Shown here piece by piece: positions 8,262 through 17,437 of a DNA stretch of 61,660 nucleotides. Each line of letters starts with the position of its first letter. Position 1 is the stretch's first letter. Source of the DNA: Porphyromonadaceae bacterium (GTDB lineage: Bacteria > Bacteroidota > Bacteroidia > Bacteroidales > Dysgonomonadaceae); contig JALHIE010000012.1 of the NCBI GenBank assembly GCA_022840285.1, forward strand, positions 1 through 61,660, in the 5' to 3' direction. The translations under genes were made by a program, and so were the position numbers. The notes below the pieces were generated by a model. The model had not been told where the DNA came from, searched no databases, and saw only the letters and a program-made list of their open reading frames with translations.

Positions 8262-8573
8262 ATGTACGTAATTGTAGATATTCAAGGTCAGCAATTTAAA
8301 GTGCAACAAGACCAAAAATTATTTGTCCACCGGATAAATGCCGATCAGGGCAGTGAGGTGGAATTTGAAAAAGTGATGCTCATCGATAACGACGGTGATG
8401 TACAGGTAGGGGCTCCCGTCATTGAAGGGGCAAAAGTGATTGTAGAAGTCCTTTCGCATGTAAAAGGAGATAAAGTTCTCGTTTTCAAAAAGAAAAGAAG
8501 AAAAGGTTACCGGAAACTGAACGGTCACCGTCAACAGTTTTCAGAAGTAAGGGTTAAAGAAATTATTGCTTAA
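8262..8573 (+). CDS. rplU: 50S ribosomal protein L21
   Basis: This 103-residue protein is of normal length for L21, which binds 23S rRNA in the large subunit. The start MYVIVDIQGQQFKVQ and the conserved C-terminal block with KKKRRKGYRKLNGHRQ are diagnostic. It has its own Bacteroidota promoter and is followed 20 bp later by rpmA, the usual rplU-rpmA operon, but here rpmA is broken. Confidence 0.97.
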   Translation: MYVIVDIQGQQFKVQQDQKLFVHRINADQGSEVEFEKVMLIDNDGDVQVGAPVIEGAKVIVEVLSHVKGDKVLVFKKKRRKGYRKLNGHRQQFSEVRVKEIIA

Positions 8574-8593
8574 TCAGTTAAAATCAGAAGAAA

Positions 8594-8796
8594 ATGGCAC
8601 ATAAGAAAGGTGTAGGAAGTTCGAAGAACGGCCGCGAATCGGAAAGTAAACGATGGTTCATCACCCGGGAGAAAACGTAGGTATCGGTAAGGACCACACA
8701 CTCTTTGCGTTGGTCGATGGTGTAGTGGTTTTCCGTAAACGCCACAACAATCGTTCGTTCGTTTCGGTTCTTCCGAAAGTTGAAGCGGAAGCGTAA
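8594..8796 (+). pseudogene. rpmA: 50S ribosomal protein L27, internally deleted and frameshifted
   Basis: The first 20 codons encode a normal L27 N-terminus (MAHKKGVGSSKNG... ending SESKR at 8653). The reading frame then breaks and stops at TAG 8678. The L27 C-terminus resumes in another frame from 8656 (VHHPGENVGIGKDHTL...) and ends at 8796. The block that normally follows SKR (LGVK...RQRGT, about 23 residues) is absent. The 203-bp span is 67 bp short of the usual 270, and 67 is not a multiple of 3. L27 is a near-universal, functionally critical protein of the peptidyl-transferase region, so this is either an assembly or sequencing deletion or a remarkable loss. Confidence 0.9.
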
Positions 8797-8860
8797 GTTT
8801 CTGCCGGCTTGAAATCAAGAATACTTGATCCATAAAATAATAATTTTTTTAGTTGATAGG

Positions 8861-8898
8861 AACAACCTGCTATTTCGATAGTCAGGTTGTTTTTGTTT
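8861..8898 (+). terminator. Terminator of the rplU-rpmA operon
   Basis: A 9-bp stem AACAACCTG (8861-8869) / CAGGTTGTT (8883-8891) is followed by TTTGTTTT. The T-run ends 6 bases before the next ATG at 8905, so the following gene has almost no leader of its own beyond the terminator. Confidence 0.85.
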
Positions 8899-8904
8899 TA
8901 CAAA

Positions 8905-10095
8905 ATGAAACTGACTCAGCAGCAAAAGGATTTTATCCGTCAAAACGAACAGCACGATATCCGGGAACTGGCATTGAAACTCGATAAGGAGAAATATCGG
9001 GAATTGAATATCGAGTTTGTGTTAACACAAATCTCGGGACGCCAAACAGCTAAAGAGAAATTTCCCGCTTGTTATACCAACGACGGAATCATTTACCCGG
9101 CCCATCTTTCTCTGGAACAGGCATCTTCTGAAACTACCGCCAACTACAAGGTTTCATTGATTCCTGAAGGATGCAGAACCTTTGTTGATTTAACCGGTGG
9201 GATGGGTGTGGACTTTGTCGTTCTTTCCCGACGGTTTACACAATCGGTTTACGTGGAACAGGATCCGGAACTTTGCCGGTTGGCGAGTCACAATTTCGCT
9301 ACGCTGGGTTTGCGGGGCATTGCAATAGAGAACACCTCAAGTGAAACTTTTGTAGAGAGAATGCCTCCGGCAGATGTGGTTTTTCTGGATCCTTCACGCC
9401 GGGATGATGCAGGGCGAAAGGTGGTCCGAATAGAAGAATGCTCACCGGATGTATTGGTCATTCTGGATGTGTTGATTGCCAAGGCCAAATTGGTTATGAT
9501 TAAATTCTCACCCATGCTTGATATTTCATCAGCGGTAAGAAGCCTGAAAAAAGTGAGTGAAGTTCATGTTGTCTCCGTGGAGAACGAATGCAAGGAGCTG
9601 TTGTTTTTACTTTCCTCTCGTATTGATGAAACGGTGTATTGTGCTGTTAACCTGGATAATGGAGGCAACATGGAAACGTTTCGCTTTACTCCGGAGGAAG
9701 AGCGCAACCTCACAATTCCTTTTGCCAAAACCATCGGTAAATACCTTTACGAGCCCAATGCTTCCATCCTTAAGGCAGGAGCTTTCAAAAGTGTGGCGCA
9801 ACATTTTGCCGTTCAAAAACTGCACGTAAACAGTCACCTGTACACTTCCGGCAACCGAATTCCCGCATTTCCCGGACGCGTGTTCGAAGTGCAGGATTGG
9901 TTTGTACCGAACAAGCAAAACGTGAAATCACTTCTTTCCCTAACCCAAAAAGCGAACATCGCTGTCCGCAATTTTCCGTTGTCTGTTGCCGAAATCCGAA
10001 AAAAAACCGGATTAAAAGAGGGTGGGGACGTGTATCTTTTTGCTACAACCGTTGCTGACGGTCAGAAAATCTGGGTGGTGGGAACAAAATTATAA
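8905..10095 (+). CDS. Class I SAM methyltransferase with THUMP-like domain
   Basis: This 396-residue cytoplasmic protein resembles the RNA-modifying methyltransferases with a C-terminal THUMP-like domain common in Bacteroidota. Motif I is DLTGGMGVDF, followed by YVEQD (acidic SAM-binding position) and FLDPSRRD, a catalytic-loop-like motif. The C-terminal 150 residues include a KAGAFKSVA segment. I start it at ATG 8905 (MKLTQQQ) rather than at TTG 8887, which lies in the terminator T-run. It converges with pyrF, and the two genes share the palindromic stop TTATAA (10090-10095). The RNA target is unknown. Confidence 0.82.
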   Translation: MKLTQQQKDFIRQNEQHDIRELALKLDKEKYRELNIEFVLTQISGRQTAKEKFPACYTNDGIIYPAHLSLEQASSETTANYKVSLIPEGCRTFVDLTGGMGVDFVVLSRRFTQSVYVEQDPELCRLASHNFATLGLRGIAIENTSSETFVERMPPADVVFLDPSRRDDAGRKVVRIEECSPDVLVILDVLIAKAKLVMIKFSPMLDISSAVRSLKKVSEVHVVSVENECKELLFLLSSRIDETVYCAVNLDNGGNMETFRFTPEEERNLTIPFAKTIGKYLYEPNASILKAGAFKSVAQHFAVQKLHVNSHLYTSGNRIPAFPGRVFEVQDWFVPNKQNVKSLLSLTQKANIAVRNFPLSVAEIRKKTGLKEGGDVYLFATTVADGQKIWVVGTKL

Positions 10096-10914
10096 ATACC
10101 TCTCCAGCATTTCCGCCATCTCCACCTGCAGTTTTCTTGCTTCCTTACCGGCAGTTTCCGCAAATGTCCCGGTACTGTCGGCATAGATAATACCGCGGGA
10201 AGAGTTGACCAATAAGCCGCATGCTGCGTTCATTCCGTACCGGCAAACCTCTTCCAGTGAGCCACCCTGAGCTCCTACACCCGGAACAAGGAGGAAATGA
10301 TCGGGAGCGATTTTCCTTACCTCTTCAAACAGCTTTCCCTGCGTAGCACCCACAACGTACATCATTTGATCTGCAGAAGCCCATGCCTGCGACCTGTGAA
10401 GTACTTTCTCAAACAACCGTTCACCGGTTTGATCCTGAACAAACTGAAAGTCCTGGGAGCCTTTATTGCTTGTAAGGAGGAGCAGAATAACCCATTTTCC
10501 GCTGTAATTCAGAAAAGGAGTTACGCTGTCCTCGCCCATGTACGGTGCTACAGTGACTGCGTCCACCCTGGCGGTTTCAAAAAACGTGCGGGCATACATT
10601 TCACTGGTATTGCCGATATCTCCCCGCTTGGCATCTGCTATGACAAACAGGTCGGGATACCGCTGCCTGATATAGGCCACTGTTTTTTCGAATGCCAGCC
10701 AACCCGCTACGCCCTGACTTTCGTAAAAAGCCAGGTTGGGCTTGTATGCCACGCAATAGGGTGCCGTTTTATCGATAATTTCTTTGTTAAAGGCATAAAC
10801 AGGATCTTCTTTTTCCAGCAGGTGTTCCGGAATTTTCTTGATATCGGTATCCAATCCCACACAAAGGAAAGATCTTTTTTTTTGAATTTGTGCAAAAAGC
10901 TGTTGTTTGGTCAT
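10090..10914 (-). CDS. pyrF: Orotidine 5'-phosphate decarboxylase (long, type 2)
   Basis: This 274-residue enzyme converts OMP to UMP, the last step of de novo UMP synthesis. It has the catalytic DAKRGD (94-99, the D-x-K-x-x-D signature), GLDTD near the start and VVGATQ for phosphate binding. Its length fits the type 2 family rather than the short bacterial form. The ATG at 10914 (MTKQQLF) is preferred to an upstream in-frame start that would add 44 non-conserved residues. Its stop overlaps the convergent methyltransferase stop by 6 bp. pyrD and pyrK lie in the same window at 47.4-49.1 kb. Confidence 0.95.
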   Translation of the reverse strand: MTKQQLFAQIQKKRSFLCVGLDTDIKKIPEHLLEKEDPVYAFNKEIIDKTAPYCVAYKPNLAFYESQGVAGWLAFEKTVAYIRQRYPDLFVIADAKRGDIGNTSEMYARTFFETARVDAVTVAPYMGEDSVTPFLNYSGKWVILLLLTSNKGSQDFQFVQDQTGERLFEKVLHRSQAWASADQMMYVVGATQGKLFEEVRKIAPDHFLLVPGVGAQGGSLEEVCRYGMNAACGLLVNSSRGIIYADSTGTFAETAGKEARKLQVEMAEMLERYL

Positions 10915-10990
10915 ATCTTGTTCAATTTTATCAGAATATTGCTCGTCGCGACACATTTGGCTGCTGCTTTTATGGCACAACGCGATAGTG

Positions 10991-12715
10991 CTATGTTGAA
11001 ACATCAATAATTTCGATGTGCCAAGTGTCGGCCGGAGGATTGGCAACGTCGATATTTTTTATCAGAAACAATTTATTCCCCGCTTTGGTGGAGAAAAAAT
11101 AACGGGCAGATGTATGGTAATAATCCTTTGTTCCATCGTATGTCGCCACATATTCGTTTAGTGCGATAGTACGTTTTAGATCAAAGGTTTTGTCGTCGTA
11201 TTCCGCAAGGACCTCTTTAAACCAGCTTTGGGAAGAATCATAAGGACTGTAGGAGATCCAAACAGAAGAGGTTAGGGCCGAATGATGCATCCAAGTAATT
11301 CCAGTATGTGACTCCAAGCTTAATTCGCCCAACAGGTGAATCGTACTGCCGGTATTTTCATCCGGAAATTTGTAGATGGAACTGGTAAATGAAAACAGGT
11401 AGTTGAAATCTTCGGAGACCAGTAATTTCTTTCCAAAGCTTTCGTGCCAATAATGGACGAGTTTCAAATCATCCGGGACGGCTGCGTCGATCAGATAAAA
11501 GCCGTTCGGGGAAACAAAACTTCCGGTTAATGCCAACTGCGATTTATTTCCAACTTTCAATAGGATATCCGCTTTTATTCCGTATCCGAATGAATCGGCA
11601 ATGAACTGTTTTTTTATCTCTTTGGACGAAAGGTTAAAGGAGTAGATTTCCCCTTCCTTATTCGAATAATAGTAATGACCATTTTCACCATCAACGATAT
11701 CCGCAACAATATACGGAAGAACAACCTTTTCTTTTACGGTGAACGTGGATAAATCAATGAACTGCATCTGCCCGCTTTCTCCTAGCAGAATTGTGTTGCT
11801 TTCGGCAGACAAGCCAACGCAATAGGGTTTTTTGTCCAACAGTTTTTCTTTTTTCGTACCGGTGTCGGCATTGAACGAAACCAGTTTCGCCGGATTGCGG
11901 GTAATAAAAAGTGCTGTGTTTGTGGTTTTATCAAATTCAGCATCCACCACTTCACCTTCTATGGGAATCATCGTCTCCGGATTTTCGTATGTCCTTTCTC
12001 TTATTTTTACGTCGATCTTGAGGAAAGGGTGTTCCGGGTCGGATGTTTCGAAGACAATTTCACCTTCATGCACTCCCGGGCTTAATTCATCGGCGTCGGG
12101 AATCAGAAAAAGGGTATTGTATCTGTTGGGTTCCAGATAATTTACATCCCCTGTCTTTATATTATCACCGTCCCAGGATGACCTGCTCACCTCCACCCAC
12201 GACGGCTTTTTCGTCAATTTATAAAAAAGTATTCCGTCGGCAAAATTCTCAATTCTAAGTTCTTTTCTGTCCCTGAACAAATCAAAGTCAACCAGGGTTT
12301 CGCGAACGGATACTTTTGGCGTTCCCCAGTTTATGCTTTGAACGTTTATGGACAGGAGCCCAAATTCTTCTACATTTAAAATGATGCTTCCCAGTTTTTG
12401 TGGCTCCAGTTGAACGGGATTATCGTATGCATCCACTTTTATCCGGAATGACAATTTTCCCGACTCATCTATATGTCCGTCAAAAGTTTCAAAATGAATA
12501 ATTTTCGGGTACTGGAGTATCCTGAAACCTTTGTTTTTTAAATCGGGAAGGGTAACTGAAGCTTCGGTATATGCTGAGACGGGCTGCACAAAAAGAGGTG
12601 TATCGAGATGATATCCGTCAACCTGTTTTTTGTTTTCTTCCAGAAAATCGTTGTTGCACGAAGAGGAAATGAACAGGACAACAACAGTAAGCAGATAAAT
12701 GATCTTCTTTTTCAT
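10991..12715 (-). CDS. Lipoprotein with BACON-like and beta-propeller-like regions
   Basis: This 574-residue envelope lipoprotein has a signal peptide with lipobox SSSC (Cys20). Residues about 130-250 look like a BACON-type immunoglobulin-like domain (KPSWVEVS, then a Gly-rich strand). Residues about 260-570 are repetitive beta strands with KLVSFNADTGTKKEKLL-like units, resembling a propeller. I cannot assign a function. It lies 10 bp after an outer-membrane barrel gene on the same strand, so the two probably form a surface complex or act together. A role in adhesion or glycan binding would be inference. Confidence 0.7.
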   Translation of the reverse strand: MKKKIIYLLTVVVLFISSSCNNDFLEENKKQVDGYHLDTPLFVQPVSAYTEASVTLPDLKNKGFRILQYPKIIHFETFDGHIDESGKLSFRIKVDAYDNPVQLEPQKLGSIILNVEEFGLLSINVQSINWGTPKVSVRETLVDFDLFRDRKELRIENFADGILFYKLTKKPSWVEVSRSSWDGDNIKTGDVNYLEPNRYNTLFLIPDADELSPGVHEGEIVFETSDPEHPFLKIDVKIRERTYENPETMIPIEGEVVDAEFDKTTNTALFITRNPAKLVSFNADTGTKKEKLLDKKPYCVGLSAESNTILLGESGQMQFIDLSTFTVKEKVVLPYIVADIVDGENGHYYYSNKEGEIYSFNLSSKEIKKQFIADSFGYGIKADILLKVGNKSQLALTGSFVSPNGFYLIDAAVPDDLKLVHYWHESFGKKLLVSEDFNYLFSFTSSIYKFPDENTGSTIHLLGELSLESHTGITWMHHSALTSSVWISYSPYDSSQSWFKEVLAEYDDKTFDLKRTIALNEYVATYDGTKDYYHTSARYFFSTKAGNKLFLIKNIDVANPPADTWHIEIIDVST

Positions 12716-12725
12716 GACGCTTCAT

Positions 12726-13448
12726 TTATTTGTTGATGTAATACCGCAGACCGGTTGTTAAATTTACGTTGGAAACATTGATGTTGTCTTCTCTTCCCAA
12801 TTTTTTCACTTCGGTACTGATACCGTCCGTCACTTTCACCGTATAAAAATTTGTCCAGAAAAATGCGGTATTCAATCCCCATGAAAAGTTCGAATTTAAA
12901 AAATATTCAATTCCCATCTCGTAATTTACACCGTAAGCGTTTCCCGTAATCAACATGTTTCTAATTAATACGTGGCTTTCGTCCCGTAATCGGGCATAAC
13001 CGCCCGACGAAGAAGCAAAAAACTGAAATCTCTCTTCTTTTCCAAACCTGTATTGTCCTGATACGGAAAGCCCCACGTAGTTTACATACATCTTTTCCGA
13101 TGCATCGCCAACCAGATAGTGCTGGTTATCCTGGACATCCACAATAAGATCCGTCGCCGTGGCAGAGGAAGTATTGAAAATATACTTCACTCCCAATCCC
13201 CAATCTTTGAAGAGATAATGTACATCGGCGTTCAAGGAGGGAGTCCACCTCAAATCATTGTTGAATTGCGTGATTTTTTCGACATTGACGATAGAACCGG
13301 TACCGCCGGTACTTCCTTCCGCAACCATATAACCCAATCCTCCCGATGCACTGATGCGTAACCGAGGTACCGTGTATTCTGCTTGTGCAAATAAGGATAC
13401 GCTGGAACACAACAACAGAAATGTCGATAAAAAAAGCTTTAGTCTCAT
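12726..13448 (-). CDS. Outer-membrane beta-barrel protein
   Basis: This 240-residue protein has a signal peptide (1-21, ending LFAQ) and alternating aromatic/polar strands throughout. It ends in TTGLRYYINK, a barrel-type terminal strand. It resembles the small OmpA/OprF-like barrels (8-10 strands) often labelled porin-family protein in Bacteroidota. It lies 31 bp downstream of prfA and 10 bp upstream of the lipoprotein gene, all on the minus strand. Export and fold are well supported; the cargo or partner is not. Confidence 0.75.
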   Translation of the reverse strand: MRLKLFLSTFLLLCSSVSLFAQAEYTVPRLRISASGGLGYMVAEGSTGGTGSIVNVEKITQFNNDLRWTPSLNADVHYLFKDWGLGVKYIFNTSSATATDLIVDVQDNQHYLVGDASEKMYVNYVGLSVSGQYRFGKEERFQFFASSSGGYARLRDESHVLIRNMLITGNAYGVNYEMGIEYFLNSNFSWGLNTAFFWTNFYTVKVTDGISTEVKKLGREDNINVSNVNLTTGLRYYINK

Positions 13449-13479
13449 AGGTATATAAAAATTATAATATAGACAACTG

Positions 13480-14565
13480 TTATATTTCCGCCTCTTTCAT
13501 CCGTTCAGCATTTTCGCTGACGATAAGCTGATTGATGACATCCTGGATGTCGCCGTCCATAAATGCGGAAAGGTTGTAAACGGTGTAATTTATGCGGTGA
13601 TCGGTAATGCGTCCCTGGGGATAGTTGTACGTGCGGATTTTAGCAGAACGGTCGCCGGTAGATACCATGGTTTTTCTCCGCGAAGCAATATCGCCCTGAC
13701 GTTTGGTCAACTCAATATCGTAAAGCTTGGCACGCAACATCTGCATGGCCAGCTCCCGGTTAGCCAATTGAGAACGTGCCTGCTGACAAACCACTACAAT
13801 ACCGGTAGGTTTATGGGTAAGTTGAACCTTTGTTTCCACCTTGTTTACATTTTGCCCGCCGGCACCACTGGAACGTGCCGTATGAAAATCGATATCGGCA
13901 GGATTCATTTCCACATCAAATTCTTCCGCCTCGGGCAGCACGGCAACGGTGGCAGCCGAGGTGTGCACACGGCCTTGAGTTTCGGTTGCCGGAACACGTT
14001 GCACCCGGTGAACGCCCGACTCGTATTTCAATGTACCGTAAACATTTTCGCCGTTAACCGTAAAGATAATCTCCTTGAAACCGCCCGCCGTACCTTCGGT
14101 GTAGCTGGATACTTCTGTTTTCCAACCTTTGCTTTCGCAGTACCGGGTGTACATTTTGTACAGATCTCCCGCAAAAATCGAAGCTTCATCGCCTCCCGTT
14201 CCTCCACGAATTTCCATAATCACATTTTTGTCGTCCTCAGGATCGGCCGGTATCAGCAAAAGTTTTATTTTCTCTTCCAATTCGGGGAGTTTCTGGGTGT
14301 TGGCAGAAAGCTCTTCGTTGGCTAGCAAACGTAGATCACTGTCCGACTCGGTATCCAGAATTATTTTGGCCTCTTCGATGGAGTCTAACGCCTGTTTATA
14401 CTCGTTTCGGGCTTTCACAATTTCTTCCAGTTCACGGTATTCTTTGTTGAGCTTTACAAAACGCTTCATATCGCCTATGATCGTAGGGTCTGTAATCAAC
14501 GTTCCTATCTCCTCGAAACGAGTGACCAAATGATTGAGTTTATCCAGTAATGAGTTTTCTGACAT
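13480..14565 (-). CDS. prfA: Peptide chain release factor 1
   Basis: This 361-residue factor recognises UAA and UAG and triggers peptide release. The codon-recognition tripeptide PAT lies at 192-194 (RVPATE), marking RF1 rather than RF2 (SPF). The catalytic GGQ lies at 236-238 in RSSGAGGQNVNK. The coiled N-terminal domain (1-100) and the C-terminal domain are complete and the length is standard. The start at 14565 (MSENSLLDK) is the only reasonable one. It is followed by the barrel gene on the same strand. Confidence 0.98.
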   Translation of the reverse strand: MSENSLLDKLNHLVTRFEEIGTLITDPTIIGDMKRFVKLNKEYRELEEIVKARNEYKQALDSIEEAKIILDTESDSDLRLLANEELSANTQKLPELEEKIKLLLIPADPEDDKNVIMEIRGGTGGDEASIFAGDLYKMYTRYCESKGWKTEVSSYTEGTAGGFKEIIFTVNGENVYGTLKYESGVHRVQRVPATETQGRVHTSAATVAVLPEAEEFDVEMNPADIDFHTARSSGAGGQNVNKVETKVQLTHKPTGIVVVCQQARSQLANRELAMQMLRAKLYDIELTKRQGDIASRRKTMVSTGDRSAKIRTYNYPQGRITDHRINYTVYNLSAFMDGDIQDVINQLIVSENAERMKEAEI

Positions 14566-14662
14566 AGTATGATGCCTCTGATTTCTTTGAAAAGGATTTA
14601 GTGTCTAATGCTTCGCCTGGTGATATCGAGTTTTCCTGGCGGTTTGTACAAGGAAAGATGAT

Positions 14663-15844
14663 TTAGTAATAAACAAACTTTCCAAATTCACTCTCAATCA
14701 CCAATTCCCGGACATTCGATTTTTCCACACGCCCAACGACCTGTGCATCGACATTAAACAATTTGGAAATCTCAATCACCTTCGAAGCATAAACTTCCGG
14801 CAGGTAAATCTCCATCCGATGTCCCATATTAAAGACCCTGTACATCTCTTTCCAATCGGTGTTTGATTGATCATGAATAAGCTTGAATAAAGGGGGAAGA
14901 GGGAAGAGGTTATCTTTTATAACGCGCAGATCGTCATTAAGAAAATGCATGATTTTTGTCTGCGCACCTCCTGAACAGTGCACCATTCCGTGGATACAAC
15001 CACGTATCTCTTTTAATATCAGCGATATAATCGGAGAATAAGTGCGGGTAGGGGAAAGGACAAGCTTACCGGCATCCATTCCCAGGTTTTCTATTTGTTG
15101 GGTAAGACGCACGTTGCCCGAATAGATTAACTCTGCCGGAATAGTGGCATCGTAACTTTCGGGATATTTCTGTGCCAGGTAACGGGCAAAAACATCGTGT
15201 CGGGCTGAGGTTAGGCCGTTGCTCCCCATGCCTCCGTTGTATTCATTTTCGTAAGTAGCTTGTCCTGAGGAAGATAATCCGACAATAACATCTCCGGACT
15301 GAATGTTGGCATTGTCAATAACGTCTGTGCGTTTCATGCGGCAAGTCACCGTACTGTCGACAATAACCGTTCTCACCAAATCGCCCACGTCGGCCGTTTC
15401 TCCGCCTGTTGGATAAATGCGTACGCCCAGCGACGAGAGCTCTTCGCAAAGCTCGTTTGTGCCGTTTATAATGGCGGAGATTACTTCTCCGGGAATCCGG
15501 TTTTTATTGCGCCCAATGGTGGATGATAACAGTATGTTATCGGTGGCGCCAACACACAACAAGTCGTCGATATTCATGATGAGCGCGTCCTGTGCAATTC
15601 CTTTCCAAACAGAAATATCACCGGTTTCCCGCCAATAAACATAAGCCAGTGACGATTTAGTTCCGGCACCGTCTGCGTGCATGATGTTGCAAAAATCCGG
15701 ATCACCGCCAAGGATATCGGGAACTATTTTGCAGAACGCTTTCGGAAAAATTCCTTTATCGATATTTTTTATGGCATCGTGCACATCTTCTTTTGACGCG
15801 GAAACACCGCGGAGATTGTATCGTTGATCGTTATTTATATTCAT
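14663..15844 (-). CDS. purM: Phosphoribosylformylglycinamidine cyclo-ligase (AIR synthetase)
   Basis: This 393-residue enzyme closes the imidazole ring to form AIR in purine synthesis. The Bacteroidales-type N-terminus (RYNLRGVSASKEDVH) is followed by the PurM signatures HADGAGTKSSLAY, NIDDLLCVGA and GGETADVGDLVRT, and by a C-terminal NMGHRME block. The ATG at 15844 (MNINNDQ) is preferred to one eight codons upstream. A TACTTTTG element at 15883-15890 on the minus strand may be its -7. It is about 40 residues longer than proteobacterial PurM, as usual for this phylum. It lies 97 bp upstream of prfA. Confidence 0.95.
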   Translation of the reverse strand: MNINNDQRYNLRGVSASKEDVHDAIKNIDKGIFPKAFCKIVPDILGGDPDFCNIMHADGAGTKSSLAYVYWRETGDISVWKGIAQDALIMNIDDLLCVGATDNILLSSTIGRNKNRIPGEVISAIINGTNELCEELSSLGVRIYPTGGETADVGDLVRTVIVDSTVTCRMKRTDVIDNANIQSGDVIVGLSSSGQATYENEYNGGMGSNGLTSARHDVFARYLAQKYPESYDATIPAELIYSGNVRLTQQIENLGMDAGKLVLSPTRTYSPIISLILKEIRGCIHGMVHCSGGAQTKIMHFLNDDLRVIKDNLFPLPPLFKLIHDQSNTDWKEMYRVFNMGHRMEIYLPEVYASKVIEISKLFNVDAQVVGRVEKSNVRELVIESEFGKFVYY

Positions 15845-16002
15845 ATCCTGAACCGAAGACAATGTCAAATAATGTTACGGTACAAAAGTAATAAAAAACT
15901 ACGAATTTTCGCCCATAAATTTAAACACGGATAATTTTCCTATAATTACTATTATGTTTAATTATAACTTTTTTTTCTCTCCTGCCTACACATACGTAAG
16001 AA

Positions 16003-16030
16003 AAGTGGCACCGGTCTCCCGATGCCACTT
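16003..16030 (-). terminator. Terminator downstream of the TPR gene
   Basis: A 12-base inverted repeat (16003-16014 / 16019-16030, one mismatch) with a 4-base loop is followed on the minus strand by TTCTT. It lies 31 bp beyond the TPR gene stop and insulates purM. Confidence 0.75.
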
Positions 16031-16061
16031 CACCTTAAAGGATTAAACAATTGTTATACGG

Positions 16062-17342
16062 TTACAGTCCCAGTTCCGCTTCTACTTCTTTCAGTTGTGC
16101 AGATTTATCGACGCCCATCATGCTTAAGTTATAATACACGTTTCTGAGCTTCATTAAGGCACCGTCAATTTCTGTTTTGTCGGCAGTCCTGTCTTTCAAT
16201 AACTTGGTAAATTTCTCCAGGTGAGGCAATGCTCTTTGGTAAAAATCGACCGTTTTTTTGTCATTTTCCAACTGCAATTTGCGGTCCGCCATGGTTGCTG
16301 TCTTTTCCTTTAAATTCTGAGCCTGCAGGATAAAGTTCACCGCCAGCGCTTCGAGCGCTCTTTCGCAGTTGGGATCTTGTGCCAAAGCCTTGTTGTACTC
16401 TTCTTCAGCCGTTGCATAATCTCCTTTTTCGGCCAGCAATGCACCTTTCACACTGTTCAAGTCGCATGCGTTGGTCGGGTCGTTTTTGATGGCTTCATCC
16501 AGGTATTCCATAGCTTTTTGGTTGTCACCCTGACGGATGAAAACATTTACCAAATTTGGAATGAAATACTTGCTTTTGGGGAATTTTTCCGCTCCTTCGT
16601 AAAGCGTTTCTATATATTTAGCGGTATCCCCTTGTTGAATATACTCGCTGGCAATAAGTTCATAAATATCGCTTTCCTGGTAGGCAGTGTTAGGTATGAA
16701 AGGCTCATTGGCAGCTCTTTTCAGCATACTCAGCGCTCTTTTGTGATCCTTGGCCTGAATAGCCGTGATAATGGCGTAATATTTGATGGTTTGGAAAGTA
16801 CTGTCGATAAGAAAAGCATCTTTCTGTTCGGCAAACATCGGTAATGTGGGAATATTCCAGTATATTTCAAAGAAATCGGAAGCTTTGGCATATTGTTGCT
16901 TCTCGTTGAAGAAGATTCCTCCATTGATGTAGAACGGATGATTCGCCTTCAAAATTCCTGCGATATCTTTCCTGAATTTGTTTTTCACTTTGCCTTTAGC
17001 ATCCGGCAGTTCTCCCAACGAATCGGCTTTAAGGTACGGTACGTAAGATTCCAGCAACCCGTTGAACATCACTTCCTGATTCGCCTGTTTTCCCAGCATT
17101 TCGTTGGTTCTTTCGTTGTCGAATGCCTTGTTGCCGATATCTCCAAATATTTTCCAGGTTTCCGGATCGTTAGCTGTTTCCGCATTTGTAGTGGCTTGTT
17201 TTATCAGGGTGCGAGCTTCATTCAGGTCGTTGCTTCCCAAAGATCTCTTGGCGTCTCTTAAAGCCGATTTTTGCGCAAACAAGGAACTTGCAGCAAAAAC
17301 AGCCACCGCAGTAAGGAAAAATAATTTTTTCATTTTATTCAT
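16062..17342 (-). CDS. Exported tetratricopeptide-repeat protein
   Basis: This 426-residue protein has a signal peptide (about 1-23, ending SLFAQ) and an all-helical body. TPR-like helix pairs are clearest at about 215-335, for example DNQKAMEYLDEAIKNDPTN and DYATAEEEYNKALAQDPN, whose Ala/Tyr/Pro positions fit the TPR consensus. TPR proteins of this kind serve as periplasmic scaffolds; no specific partner is evident. The start may be 17342 or three codons later (MKKLFF). It lies downstream of gyrA but is separated by 95 bp containing a possible TAATTTTG -7 element (17408-17415, minus). Confidence 0.8.
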   Translation of the reverse strand: MNKMKKLFFLTAVAVFAASSLFAQKSALRDAKRSLGSNDLNEARTLIKQATTNAETANDPETWKIFGDIGNKAFDNERTNEMLGKQANQEVMFNGLLESYVPYLKADSLGELPDAKGKVKNKFRKDIAGILKANHPFYINGGIFFNEKQQYAKASDFFEIYWNIPTLPMFAEQKDAFLIDSTFQTIKYYAIITAIQAKDHKRALSMLKRAANEPFIPNTAYQESDIYELIASEYIQQGDTAKYIETLYEGAEKFPKSKYFIPNLVNVFIRQGDNQKAMEYLDEAIKNDPTNACDLNSVKGALLAEKGDYATAEEEYNKALAQDPNCERALEALAVNFILQAQNLKEKTATMADRKLQLENDKKTVDFYQRALPHLEKFTKLLKDRTADKTEIDGALMKLRNVYYNLSMMGVDKSAQLKEVEAELGL

Positions 17343-17437
17343 CGTTTTAAGTTAAGTTTTCTTCTTTTCTTAATTGTTTAAAATTTTCTATTTGGTTTAT
17401 TTGACTGCAAAATTACAAAAAGTTTAAAATATGTGTA

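Noticed and set aside
13597..14325. 242-codon plus-strand frame opposite prfA
   Set aside because: It is antisense to prfA with no domain or start signal; a shadow frame.
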